A stretch of 64,000 bases of DNA from Purshia tridentata (Eukaryota; Streptophyta; Magnoliopsida; Rosales; Rosaceae): NCBI GenBank assembly GCA_003254885.1, contig QANT01003046.1, positions 23,213 through 87,212 of the forward strand, given 5' to 3'. Every line of letters starts with the position of its first letter. Positions within the stretch are counted from its first letter, which is position 1. Under the pieces are notes generated by a model. It worked only from the letters and a program-made list of their open reading frames with translations. It was not told the DNA's origin and made no database searches. Shown in pieces: positions 10,250 through 22,742 of this stretch. The position numbers and the translations under genes were made by a program.

Positions 10250-13200
10250 ATGCATAAATCAAAAGAAGATACGGATATAGTTATATGGAGAGGTGGTGGA
10301 GACGGAGATGGTGATAAATCCTCAAGTTCAGGGAAGCCCAAAACCATTCATCCACCAATTGAAACCCATTGGCATCTCCCTCCTCAACTAGGGAAAAAGT
10401 CTTCTTCAATGTCAAGCTTAGGCTTCAAGTCATTGTCACTCAAGTTTCGTAAACTTGGAGGGCGTAGTAAGAGCTTGAAATTGGTTCTTGGAGGAGTTCA
10501 TGATCCAAAAGATGAAAAACTTGTTGAATCTTTCCGGGAAATGCTTTTTCTTGAGGGTCAACTTCCTCCACAGCACAATGATTATCATACCCTTTTAAGG
10601 TAAGTTTGATGGCAAAATTATCACAAACATGATAACTTGTTCAGTGTTTCTCATTTTTCAATTGAAAACAGGTGCTTTTTAAACATGCATACTTCTGTTG
10701 GTACGCAATGTTTGTAGACGAATGTTAGCTCATTCATATACATTGTTAGTGGTAGAAGGTTTTGGATTCATACCTCAAAATCCCCATTATCCCATTTCTT
10801 TGTTGGTTTGCAAGATGTAGGAGGGTGCACCTATATTTTTGTTTGAGTTTAAACTTTTGTGGGGTTTGGTGGTTGCCTAACAATGGTATCATTGATAATT
10901 TTTTACTATGATTTCTTTTTTTAGGTTTCTCCGAATGAGGGACTTTGATGTCGCTAAAGCAAAAGATGCGTTCTTGATTTATCTTAAATGGCGAGAGGAT
11001 AATATGGTTGATGCAATTCCAAAGGTGAGTTTCAAACTGAATTTTCCTATATTTTCTACTAGAAACAGTGTGGAAAATCATGTATGATATTGGTTTTCCA
11101 GCATGACATCTTATCAGTTCCAAGTAATAGAATCCATTTGGTCTTTTGGAAAAGAAGATTTGCCAGACATGGCATTTGAAAAGCATTGATTTTGGTGTGC
11201 TTGAAGCACAAGTAGTAAACAATGCAGAATGCAGAGTTTCTTCATTTCCTCCCTTACAAGCATTGATTTTTGGCTAGCTAATATAAGACGTTGTAAGGTT
11301 ATTAAGATGATTTAAAACCTGAGTTCTCAATACTGTAAACTCTCACTATTAAATGATTATTCTCTGCTTCTAAACTTAGTCTTCAATTTTGTAGACATCA
11401 TCTATCACCAGTCATATATTGTTTTCCATACACCATTTCCAAGTTGTATTCTGTTATCTAACCAGGAAAAAAATAAAAATTGAAAGAACATCTTCTAACT
11501 TATTTGTTTTTTTTTTTGTTATGAAAATGAGATATATGCTGAGGTTCTGTTGCTTAAATCAATAAGATACTTGTGAGATCAATTATCGCAGGACTTTAAG
11601 TATGAGGAGTATGAAGCAGTAAAGAAATGCTATCCTCATGGATATCATGGGGTAGACCGATATGGTAGACCAGTATACATCGAAAGGATTGGGATGGTAG
11701 ACCTTAACAAACTACTGCAAGTAACTACCCTTGAAAGATTTGCCAAGTATCATGTGTCCGAACAAGAGAAAACATTAAATTTTAGATACCCTGCATGCTC
11801 AATTGCAGCGAAGAGGCATGTAGCATCTACAACAAGCATTTTAGATGTGCATGGAGTGGTGAGTATCTTTTTCTCATAGTCCATCTAGAGCTAACCTTTC
11901 AACATAGAGTTATTTATCACTTTATCTATACAAATCAATAAGATCCATGATCTTGCTAAAGATCATCTGTATATAATTATTGACATTTTCCCCACAGAGT
12001 TAATTCTACTGAAGTATTGGCACAGTGTGTTGCTAGCTTATAGTACTGAAGGACATGAACTCTGTGTCAGACAGAGAAATTCTCTTTTTTTAGCTGTTTA
12101 CAAATTCCATGCAATTAAGCCCCCTTTTGGGGCTTGGCACTTGAATTCTGGTTCTAAAATTTTCTTTGTACTTCATGAAGGTTGATTTTCATTTAACAAA
12201 AATCAATTTCATGCCATTAAGCTTTTGCTGGTTATAACTATTGTTGTTGACTTTAAATACCAAGTTCTTAATTGTGAATTCTGCCTATGATTAGGGTTTG
12301 GCTAATTTCTCAAAGCCTGCAAGATATCTCTTTATGGAAATTCAGAAGACTGATAGCAATTACTACCCAGAGGTACGTAGGTTGTCATTGCCCTGCAGTG
12401 ATGCTATGTGAACAAGAAGATGGTGGGAAGTGGTTGATTGGTGAGTCAGGGGATTAGGACCTAGATTATAAACAAAGATCAACATAATTGATGATGATGA
12501 TGTTATCGATGAGTTACTTACTGAGTAACAAGGAGAGAAAAAAAGGCCAAGTCCCCTCTAAAAATTGGTGATTGGCCAGGTCCAAAGAAGTCGACTTTAG
12601 ATATATTCACTGGAGCTGAGGACATATTTAGTTACACACACGCACTCACAGACATGTTTAGTTTATAACTTTATATGCTTATATTTTCAGACTCTAAATC
12701 GCCTCTTTATTGTCAATGCTGGATCTGGGTTTAAAATGCTGTGGAAATTAGTGAAGGCTTTCCTTGATCCACGCACGTTAGCGAAGATTCAAGTAGGATT
12801 CTTTTCTCAATATTAGATTAGCATTCAAACAGTCACACTGTCCTTCCAGATAGTGGAATAATTATTTTGAACATATGAGATTACTATTGCAGGTGCTGGG
12901 ATACAATTATCAAAGTGACCTGTTTGATGTTGTTGATCAAAGGTAAGCATATCAAGTGCAAATTTGTACAGATTTGCGTGAACAAGCACTGATGGTTTCT
13001 TGGTCCATTCATTCAGATATTTGCGCACATAAAATGTTAATTAAAATTCAATACTGCAGTAATTTGCCAACTTTTCTGGGTGGAAGCTGTACCTGTTCTG
13101 ACTATGGGGGCTGCCTTTTTAGTGACAAAGGACCCTGGAATAATCCAGAAGTTACAGAACTGCTTCAGGTCATCAACTTTTCTGGAATATTTTCCTTCCC

Positions 13201-14070
13201 AAGTGTTTTAATGCAAGTTTTGTTGCATCAGATTATGACTTTCAGGTACCATGTTTGCTTATATCTTTCAGGCAATCTCTATGGGAAATGAGGTAAAAAA
13301 TTATGAAGAAAACGGTACTGAGGGTTTGGAAGAAGTGTTGTTGCGCGATAGGGTAATCACCTCTTATAACCAGTGTCTTGCTTGCATAGTTCTGTTCAAT
13401 ATCTCTAAAACTTGTACAGTTGAATTCCTGAAAGCACACACCACTCTATCTGCTTTGAGATTACATTTCCCTTCTGCAGAAAACAAGCCTAGCATAATCT
13501 AGCAGAATATTCATTCAGATAGGCTGTTTGATGTACTTATTTTAGTTTCAATTTTTTTTGTCATGATTTCTCAAACTCTTTATTTATTTTTTATGACAAC
13601 GAAATAATCTTATAATGCTCTCTTAGTCAGTACTTTTGGATTCTTTTTTTTTTTTGGTTGAAAAAAAGGACTTCAATTTCATCAGTTCATTGTGATTTAA
13701 TGCATTTTGTTTGAATTGCATCACAGAAAATCCAGGCTTTGGAAGCAGTACTTAGAGATGCCAAAATAGTGAGTTGAATACAAATATTTATGCCTCTTAT
13801 TTCCAACATTTCACTCAGCAGATTGTGCAAACATTTGCTAATTTTTGTTGTGTTGCAGAAAATTGAAGCATTAGAAGCTGCACTTGAGGAAACCAAGACA
13901 GTGAGTTCTAACTTCTAAGACATTTTTCTTCTTATTGGTATTAACCTGAATCATCTTTTATTGAGTCTCTCACTCTCTTCTCCTGACAGGTCTTGAAAGA
14001 ACTTTGGCTGCATGCTGAAGACTTGAGATCAACTTCTTGGGAAGTACAACCAGGTCCAATTAGCCAATAA
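10250..14070 (+). CDS. SEC14-like phosphatidylinositol/phosphatidylcholine transfer protein (SFH type)
   Basis: Eleven coding exons: 10250-10599, 10925-11024, 11592-11858, 12295-12372, 12691-12792, 12893-12942, 13060-13168, 13272-13352, 13727-13768, 13859-13900, 13990-14070. All splice sites are GT-AG and phases agree, giving 433 residues. Roughly residues 85-150 are the CRAL-TRIO N-terminal helical region ([30 protein letters not shown]). Residues about 165-340 are the lipid-binding SEC14 fold ([57 protein letters not shown]). Residues 380-415 are a short coiled coil. The family exchanges phosphatidylinositol and phosphatidylcholine between membranes and supports phosphoinositide signalling. 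The C-terminal nodulin domain found in longer plant SFH proteins is absent. Exons 9 and 10 are both 42 nt and encode near-duplicate heptads. Confidence 0.88.
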
Positions 14071-14099
14071 ATGTGTACTTTCTCTAAAGAAGCACTATT

Positions 14100-14176
14100 C
14101 CCGCTCCTCCTAGGGGCTATTTAGCCCCCTGCACTTCTGCGGATACACTTTCACAGGAGTGAGGGGTTATAGCGGG
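14100..14176. repeat. GC-rich hairpin region in the probable 3' UTR of the SEC14 gene
   Basis: A perfect inverted repeat GGGGCTATTTAGCCCC (14113-14128, 7-bp stem, 2-nt loop) sits inside a wider pair CCCGCT (14100-14105) and AGCGGG (14171-14176). It begins 30 bp after the stop codon and is much more GC-rich than its surroundings. Confidence 0.4.
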
Positions 14177-15896
14177 AGCATGAGCAATACTCCCGTTTTT
14201 ATATTCCCAAGATAAAAATTTATATTTTTAAGGACTTCTAAATTGTCTTGTTTCTGTTAAATTTCATTCTGGAATCTTCATTGTGCCATGAACCCACTCG
14301 TCTTGTGCTTGGAGATCAAGACTAACCAATAAACCAATGTAATGTATTCTTTTCTGGTTGGAAATTTGGATTTGGTCCACTCTTCTTTATAGTTTATACA
14401 ATTGGACCAAACTCAAGTGGGTAGGCTTTGAAAACCTGACCTCAGCACCGGTAGGCTTTGTAACAGCAACAGTGGCACTAATTTTAATTGTCCAGCTTGG
14501 TCTAGCCTAACCTTGGGCCCAAACAGGAAATAATCTTGCTACCAAACTACCAAAGCATTGCATACTCATATTTTAGGGGTGGAGCCATCCACGTCCATAA
14601 TTTGATCTCACACTTCCGTCATTCCCCACACAGAGAGAAAAAAAAAAAAAAAACAGAAATACCATAGCCTATGAGAATGATATAAGGACTTGGATCAAGA
14701 TTTAGTATAGTTATGGACAAAGATATTTGTTATAAACTTATAATGCTAGAGATTTCCCCAGCATTTTGGATTTTGGAGTCGGTCAAATCCCGACATAGGA
14801 CAAAATGATTTTTAGAAAAGTAGCCAATGGTATGATCCAACTTTTGTAATGATTACTAATGACTAATGACTTGTATTTTCATTTTCACATAACAAGCACA
14901 ATATTACTTTCTTTGGGGCCCTTCCTCAACAATATGTGGCTAATAATTATTGTAATAATTCATGGCTGTAGTACAAATGAAATCCAATCTTTGGAGCTTC
15001 AATGAGTGCCATATCTCAAAGGTACATGCATAGATGCAAGAAGAATTTGGGTTTCAATTATTGACTTTTGATGGTAACCACCTTTTGGATGTAAATGTAG
15101 TAGACACCAAAGTAAAACTTGTGTGGGGAGTTTTCTATTACGTCATCATATTGAGTAACAGAAAAAATCAATTAAAACTTGACATTTCTCGAAGAGAGAA
15201 AGGTGAGGGCCAAATGTCAAATTTTAATTAACCTTTCTTACTACTAAATAAACGTATTATGGAGTTTTTCCGCACAAATTCTTTTCCTAGTTAAAAAATT
15301 TCAAGGTTAAGAAAAGAGAAAGTCACCTTCATTTTTTGGTCATAACCTAAGAAGAGAGAAACTCATCTCCTTGTTCCTCAACACTCAAAGGTAACATCCC
15401 CTTTAAAATGTTTGAAGTAAAAGGTCCCGTACTCTAATTTTTCAAGAGCAAAAAACTATAAAACATAAGTTGATGATCTCTTTAATCATTTTTTTGGTTC
15501 AATACAAATGCCGGTGTAAAATCAACAAAACATTTTCAAGTTTGACTGATATGCAGTATAGCGACTCAAAATCTTGTTCAAAAATACTATTTCAAGTTAT
15601 TAAATTTTTAGACCTTACTTAAGTATTTTAGACTTTTTTTTTATTTTTTATCACATAGCTAATATTATCTCTATGGATGTCATAATCTCCTCTTCTTTAA
15701 GCTTTGGCATGCTCTCCAAAAAAAATCACACATGTTACACATACATTGATTAACGAGCTTTTTATTATTATTTTAATACAAAAAAATTATTTTTCTATTC
15801 ACAAATTCGCGTTACTCACATCATAGTGTAGAGGGGCGATGCAGTTTTTTCTCATAAATCCGTGTTATTTACTTTAAATTTAGTTTGTTATGTTAA
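14177..15896. other. intergenic, no gene seen
   Basis: AT-rich DNA with a long A-run near 14640-14653. Open frames are short and featureless. The first part may belong to the 3' UTR of the SEC14 gene. Confidence 0.55.
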
Positions 15897-16140
15897 ATTT
15901 AAACGGCGTTTACTAACTAGTTATTGATTTAGTAGTATTTCTCTTTTTTTTGTTGAAAGAGATTTTAAAATCTCTATTACTCAATTCAAAAAGCTTCAAG
16001 GATATTTTAGTCTATTCCATTTAAACGGCGTTTACTAACTAGTTATTGATTTAGCAGTATTTCTCTTTTTTTTGTTGAAAGAGATTTTAAAATCTCTATT
16101 ACTCAATTCAAAAAGTTTCAAGGATATTTTAGTCTATTCC
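15897..16140. repeat. 122-bp tandem duplication
   Basis: Copy 1 is 15897-16018 and copy 2 is 16019-16140, both starting ATTTAAACGGCGTTTAC. I see two substitutions (AGTAGTATTT/AGCAGTATTT and AAGCTT/AAGTTT), so the duplication looks recent. Each copy includes the perfect palindrome GAGATTTTAAAATCTC. Confidence 0.9.
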
Positions 16141-16777
16141 AATGAAAAGTTGGTTAAAGTCTTAATTTTCTTTTAGGTGCCATCTCAAAGAGATATAGCC
16201 ATCTCTAAAAGATTAGCCATCTAGGGCTGATAATGCTACTCCGGCGATGAAAGCAGCGCTTGATGTAGGGTCTCGATCTTTTGGAGGAGTCCAAAAATAA
16301 CTCCTCTCCACTTCCTCTTTAATGCTTCCCTTTCTATTAAAGTCCCTCCCATACCAAATTACCATTTAAAGCGATGCAACACCAACAACCACAAAATAAA
16401 GTTCTACAAAATAAAAAAAATAAAAACAATTGAAAAAAGAAAAAGAAAATACCAAAAATGCCAAAAAAAGGTATAGAGAGAGAGAGGCTTGGGTTGCGTT
16501 GTTCAACGCACGTTGATTCATAATTAGCAATTAGTAATTACTCATAAGTTCATAACTCAAAAAGTCGGAGAGAAAAAGAAAAGAAAAGATTATTTGTTTC
16601 TCAGAAACCAGAAACACAAAATACAAGACAAACACTTTCACTCATAAATTCATTCACAATCATCATCATTTTCACAATTTCCGAACCCCTGTCTCTCTCT
16701 CTCCCTCTCGATCTCTCCGCCCATCTTTGTTTCCAATTCAAACCGAAAATCAACCGATCGATCGAACGATCAACCCA
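16141..16777 (+). other. promoter and 5' UTR region of the VAP gene
   Basis: No separate gene is seen. The last 150 bases are rich in CT repeats (GTCTCTCTCTCTCCCTCTCG near 16691) and run into the VAP start codon, so they are probably its 5' UTR. Confidence 0.5.
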
Positions 16778-19700
16778 ATGAGCACGGGCGAGCTTCTCAG
16801 CATCGAGCCTCTGGAGCTCAAGTTCCCATGTCAGTAAATATTACCAAACGCTTTCTTTCCGATCTGTGTGTTTTTTTTTTTTTTTTCCGTTTTTCAGGAG
16901 CTTGCATGTTGCCGTTTTTGTTTTCGTTTTCATCGTTTTTATTTTTATTTTTTGGCTTTTTCTTCAGTCGAATTGAAGAAACAGATCTCTTGCTCGCTTC
17001 TGCTGTCGAATAAGACCGATAGCTATGTCGCTTTTAAGGTATTCCCTCCTCTTTGTTTTTGTTTTTACACATGTGCTTCAGCTTCAAGTTGAAATTGAAA
17101 TGCTTCTAGCCTTCTAAGAATTATAATATTATGTCATCTTTTTCATTTCTTTTTCTTTTCTAAGAATGCTTATATTCTCCATTTGGTTGTTGGGAAAATG
17201 TGGGAAATTTGTAAGTATTGTAAATGTGAACGCATCAGCTCCATTGAGCTTGAATTATTCATATTTTTATTTTGTTGCATTTGGCTATGTTTGGGAGTGA
17301 TTTACGTATGTTGCAAATCAGACAACATGAATAATAAAATTCAAATCCGGAATTTGTAATTAAGATTGGGAATTTTTTTTTTTCCTTAATAATTTATTGT
17401 GCTTTTCCAATAACCAAATTGCTGGTTGAGATGAAGCATGTATTTGTAAGGTTTCTAGGATGCTTTGGATGTTTGATATGATTTGATTATGCTCAGGTCA
17501 AGACTACGAATCCCAAGAAGTATTGTGTTCGTCCCAACACGGGAATTGTCATGCCTCGATCCACATGTGATGTTATAGGTGAATAATATTCATTTTTGTT
17601 CTATAGTTAATATATATATATATATGTGTTTTGTGGTTTTTATAAATATTAACAAGTAATTATTTTTTTATCGTTGCTGTGATTAGTCACAATGCAAGCA
17701 CAGAAGGAGGCTCCTCTTGACATGCAATGCAAGGACAAGTTTCTGCTTCAGAGTGTAAAAACCAATGATGGTGCAACTCCAAAGGATATTACTCCAGAAG
17801 TGGTAATTATATTATATTACACAATGTTGTGATTCTGATGTGTTTGTGTATTTTATGTTGAATGTTATTTATTTTTTGAATTGGGGTTGTGTAGTTCAAT
17901 AAAGAGTCGGGAAATATGGTTGAGGAGTGCAAATTGAAAGTGGTATATGTTTCTGCTCCTCAACCACCTTCTCCGGTTCCAGAAGGGTCAGAAGAAGGGT
18001 CTTCACCTAGGGGTTCTTTTTCAGAGAATGGAAATGTGAATGGTGCTGAGTTTACCAATGTGAGTACTTGATGAGTATAAGACTATATGATGAATTATTG
18101 TCTTCAGTCAGTAGAAAGATATTGATTGGCATGCTGTTTATCGTGATTACAGGCTCAAAGAGCATTTGTGGGGCGGCTTGATTCTCAGGTCAGATCTGCA
18201 GAGGTAAATGCCCACACACAGAACAAAAATCTACGATTATGTAGTGCCTCATACCTTATCCAGTTTCTGGGTTTTTTTGTTTGTATTTCATAAGGTCTGT
18301 TATGTTTGTCTTTAGGTCGGATGCCTATTTCATTGTTGTCCTTTTTATTTTGTTATAATTATCATTATGATTGAGTTGTGTACAAGCTTATTAGAAAGAA
18401 TTATAAATTGATTTCTGAACTAGTTACTGTGACAACAAGGTTCATGTGACCTTGCTTAGTATCTTGTGTATCTATTTGCTAATTGGGTTGGTGCTCTATG
18501 TGCTAACAAAACCTGTCTAGCTTGATATTTGTTCCACACACACACATGCATGCACCCATCAGCACACATGGAATGGTATTTTATTTTTCTGGGCTTTATT
18601 GTACTACAGTTATCTCTGGTGCAATCCTTTATAGTGTGACGTATTTTATACTTGTCATCCATGCATGTACATTTATCCTCAATCTACAGCAAAATACCAT
18701 GAAATGTCTGTAAGGCACTGTATGTGGAACTTGAGTTCTGTTGTCTTGCATAACATGGAATGTTGTACTGAGGTGTTCTCCTTGTTTTGCATTTGTATGC
18801 TTACAGAATTTTAGTATGGCACAATGTTCTCTTTCATGTTCCTTTTGTACTTAAATGGCTATATATTAATTTTGTAATTAGCATGCGTTAATGGGTAAAA
18901 ATTAGGATGAACCCATCATTAGAGAATTACTGTAATCACTGTTTTTCCCCCTGGTTTAGTTACCTTTCAGAGTTCAGCCTTACCTGAATCTGAGGATTGT
19001 CAGAAAATGATGGAAAGTTTTCGGATTCCACCTTTTGGCTTTTTTGTGATTGTTCCTTGGATGACAAGTTTTATTTCTTGCTTATTTGACTCTCTTAGAG
19101 ATCTAGTTGTGGTTTATCAAAGCATCATCAACATGCCTGACATCACAAAAGAGCTATTTTATGTTTTTAATGGGTGTTGAAACTTTTCCATTTCTTGCAA
19201 ATGCCTTTCATTTGCAAGATTTGAGTGTTTCCTGCACTTTATTAAGAAACAACCAATATTGAATTGGTGAGTAATCTACACATATGGAAATATGTAATCT
19301 ACACAAGTGAATCATGTAAGCTGCATCCACTTCTGCTGTTGATACTGTTGCTTATGCCATAAGTAGTAGTACTCTACCATTTAACTTTTGGTGTTTCCAG
19401 TCTAGCCTTAATCCTTTTTCTTGTATAATTGCAGGCAAAAGCACTTATTTTGAAATTGACAGAGGAAAAGAATAGTGCAATTCAACAAACTAGCAGGCTT
19501 CGTCAGGAGCTGGTGAGAGTTTATGGAATTTATATGGAATTATGTTTGTCCTCTGCTTTATTCTGTATTGATTGTGTAATGCCAATTTGCAATGATCAAA
19601 ATTAGTTCGTCATTGAGCGGATGTGCATATGCCTTGATGGTGTTATTGAAAGTTCATAGCAACAGAAATATCAGCAAGCTCTAAGAAGTCTGCATGTTTT

Positions 19701-20350
19701 CTTTCCTCATAATGCTCTGTCTTTACAAGTGTCTGAAATGATTTCTGCTTGCCGCCTCTTTTTTTCCTATTGAAAAGTCACCATAAGTAGATATACTAAT
19801 CACTCACTAGTTATGACTTATGAGTTCTATATCTTGATTTGCCAAAGAGAAGAAAGAGTACTAAGAATTGTTTAGAAGAACTGAGGGTAGATTAATTTAT
19901 AATAATCCTGAGGGAGGTTATAGTAACTTTTATGTTATCTTTGTTCTTTTCGTAACCTTTTTGGCTCCTTGATTTGTGTATATAGTACCAAAATATAGAA
20001 TGCAAAATTTTGTGGCCGTATTATACTGATTTAGATTTTGTTTCTTATTTAACTTTTCTGAAGTTTATACATCTACTTTTAAAGGCTACAGTAATTTTCC
20101 CATCCTATCATACAATATATTTTTGCGAATTGCATGTGATGTGAAGCTTATGGTTCTTCTATGGATTTCACATTTCTTCATTGTTATTCTCTTGCTTCCC
20201 AAATATGTTTTTTGCTTTTCTTATTAAGTTATTGTGTAGGAACTCTTGAGGCATAAAGGGGCGAAAAGTGGTGGTGGGGTTTCGATCATGTTTGTCATTA
20301 TTGTTGGATTGCTTGGCATACTTTTGGGTTACCTCATGAAGAAGTCGTAA
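16778..20350 (+). CDS. vesicle-associated membrane protein-associated protein (VAP27/PVA12 type)
   Basis: Eight exons: 16778-16829, 16968-17038, 17497-17578, 17687-17802, 17895-18059, 18153-18203, 19435-19512, 20240-20350. All are GT-AG with consistent phases, giving 241 residues, normal for the family. Residues about 5-125 are the major sperm protein (MSP) domain, opening ELLSIEPLELKFPFELKKQ and including the conserved ligand-binding stretch KVKTTNPKKYCVRPNTG. A proline/serine-rich linker follows (residues 128-155), then a coiled coil at about 175-205. A single C-terminal membrane anchor (VSIMFVIIVGLLGILLGYL) is followed by KKS. VAP27 proteins are tail-anchored in the ER and bind FFAT-type partners at ER-plasma membrane and other contact sites. 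Intron 6 is about 1.2 kb and intron 7 about 0.7 kb; I saw no nested gene in them. The start is the first ATG after a CT-rich leader. Confidence 0.92.
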
Positions 20351-21759
20351 GCACTCTGTTCCAGATCTTTTGTCAAACCGGTTCCTTCTCAGTCATTGAA
20401 GAATGATTGCTGATGGAGAAGTTAAAAAGCGATGATCATTTGTAGTTAGTTTTGCGAAAGCTTCCAAACTTGGTTAGATGGGGTCATGGATCTGTAGGTG
20501 CTGGAATTCTAGATTAGTGCGTGGAACTCGTGTGGTAAACTTACGTTCTTTTTGTAACTTAAAGAGGATGATTTTCTTTTCACTTTGTTTTTTTTTTTTT
20601 TTTTTTTTTTTNTTTTTTTTTGTGGTTCAACTTGAGAGATTTTGGTTAACTGTATCTCTGATGGTTAATAATTGTATACATCTCAGTGTGATGTGAACAT
20701 GTGTTCATTTGTTTTATATTGTTTTTGTTTGTTGGTAGCTATCCCAATGAATCTCAGATTCTCTCATTTATTTATTTATTTTGTGTTTGTTTGTTTTGGG
20801 TTGGTTAATCTAAACCTCTCCTCTAAGCAGTGGGTGTGTATGGAAAACAAGAATTTTGCGGAGTATTTTATTGGATTGCGATGAATATTAATAGAAACTA
20901 TTTGTCGAGAATTGGTGATAAACTATCGTAAAATTCATAATTATCATCCATTTCAAGTTGATCCCTAGGTTCCACCTTCACTGGTCATATGTTAAGATTG
21001 TTTGATTCGAAGAATGGTCTGAACTGAAGGTTCTAAAGTCTAAACCTTCACGTTTGATTTTGCTTATGCATCGTTGGCTTATTTTTTGTTGTCTTCTGTC
21101 AATTATATTTTTAACTTATTTTTGGCTTGGTAGTTTTACTCTTAGTGCGAAATAAGCATGATTGTGAATTTATGTTGTTTAATTGGCTGAAGATAAAAGC
21201 TTCTTTTTTACATAGTTACCCTCTCTTATAATAAAAAAGAAATAAGCATGATTTCTAATTTTATCCTTCGTATTCTAAACACATCAGAGTTGAATCCAAA
21301 TGTGAATGTGAGATTTCTAAAATCAAGGATCTTAGTTAAATTGGTTGAAAATGATATTAACAATATATATACTTGTGTTTGTACAAAAAGAAATATATGG
21401 ATTTCACATTAGTGTTCGAACTCACCCATGAGTGTAGGAATTTTGATCATTGGTGTTCAAATCTTGACTAGTGCAGCTCAATGAGAATTACACAAATAGA
21501 AAACCTTGTCGTTTGAGAATTTTTCCACTTCTTTTTTTTTTTTTTTGGCCAAGAGAATTTTTCCACTTCAACATATGCAGTTAGAGGAATAAAAAGGTTG
21601 GATTGGATCTCACATTTCGGTGGTGGTGGTGTTGATGGTAGTAGAAATTGGGTCTGAATAGTAGCGCCCAACAAAGTTTTTAATCTTTGTTTAGAACTCT
21701 AAACCCAAAACCCATAGGCCCAAATATAACGGTGTAGAGATGAACATGAATTTGTTTGT
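20351..21759. other. VAP 3' UTR and intergenic DNA
   Basis: The first few hundred bases are probably the 3' UTR. A T-run at about 20588-20621 contains an undetermined base at 20612. A micro-insertion at 21532-21552 (T15 followed by GGCCAA) is flanked by exact 17-bp repeats GAGAATTTTTCCACTTC (21515-21531 and 21553-21569). No other gene is supported. Confidence 0.6.
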
Positions 21760-21772
21760 TTCTAGAACCTTC
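21760..21772 (+). promoter_or_regulatory. heat-shock element upstream of HSP20
   Basis: TTCTAGAACCTTC is a perfect three-unit heat-shock element (TTC-nn-GAA-nn-TTC) 224 bp upstream of the HSP20 start codon. A second, two-unit GAACTTTC is at 21793-21800, and a TATA-like TATTTAA at 21843-21849. Together they predict heat-shock-factor control of the gene downstream. Confidence 0.75.
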
Positions 21773-21995
21773 AAAGTATCCCCTCAGCTCTGGAACTTTC
21801 TCCAACTCTCTCCTTCTTTCCTCTCGTCACAAGTGTCTGCTCTATTTAAAACCTCCTCCTTAAACCCATCACGTACCAAAAATCCAAACACAGACCACAA
21901 CAATACCCAAACCTATCATTTTCCATTTCTTTGTATCTCTTTCTGTTCAAGCTTAAACCTTCGAAAGCATCCCACATTTCCTAGCAACCAGGACA

Positions 21996-22742
21996 ATGGC
22001 TTCTTCAGTTTCAATCCTTCTCAGAAGGGCCTCATCCCCAACCCTCGTGTCCAAGCTCGCCAACCCCATTCGCTCTGCCTCTATAGCTCCATCTGTTTCC
22101 CGCTTTTTCAACACCAACGCCCAGCTCACCAACTACGACGACGAGAGTTCGGTTCCCGTCGATCGCGGCTCCGACAGATCCCTCTCTCGCCGCCGTGACT
22201 CTGCTCCCGGCTTTTTCTCAGGTAGTTGTCATCTGGGTTCTTCCCATTTTCCCCCAATTTGAATTCACTAGTTTTATCTTATATAATTCAGGGTTATCTA
22301 AATTGGGTTTTTGTCAATTTCGTGAGTTGCAGATGTGTTCGATCCATTTTCACCGACGAGGAGTCTGAGCCAAGTTCTGAACTTGATGGACCAGATGATG
22401 GAGAACCCATTTCTCGGAGCCTCTAGAGGGTCGAGAAGAGGGTGGGACGTGAAGGAAAGCGAGGACGCTCTGTATCTGCGGATGGACATGCCAGGTCTGG
22501 ACAAGGAGGACGTGAAGGTGTCTGTGGAGCAGAACACGCTGACAGTGAAAGGGGAGGCCAAGGATGAAGAGGACGAAGAGAGTGGTGGGGCGAGAAGGGT
22601 TTCTAGCAGACTGGATCTGCCTCCGAATCTGTACAAGCTGGATTCCATCAGGGCTGAGATGAAGAATGGGGTTCTGAAGTTGGTGGTTCCTAAGGTCAAA
22701 GAGGAGGAGAAGGAGAATGTTTATCAGGTTAAGATTGAGTGA
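21996..22742 (+). CDS. mitochondrial small heat-shock protein (HSP20, class MII/HSP23 type)
   Basis: Two exons, 21996-22221 and 22333-22742, joined across a GT-AG intron, encode 211 residues. Residues 1-40 are an arginine- and serine-rich, acid-free presequence ending in SRFFNTNAQ, the usual cleavage context of plant mitochondrial HSP20s. The HSP20 N-terminal arm contains DVFDPFSPTRSLSQVLNLMD, and the alpha-crystallin domain spans about residues 110-200 with MDMPGLDKEDVKVSVEQNTL and the consensus MKNGVLKLVVPK. These proteins are ATP-independent holdases that keep unfolded matrix proteins soluble. The single intron after the presequence region is normal for plant organellar HSP20s. A perfect heat-shock element upstream agrees with stress induction. 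The start ATG is the first in the leader and gives the targeting peptide. Confidence 0.94.

Noticed and set aside
16828-17092. Two overlapping 61-74-codon frames at the start of the VAP gene
   Set aside because: They are readings of intron 1 and exon 2 of the VAP gene in unspliced DNA.
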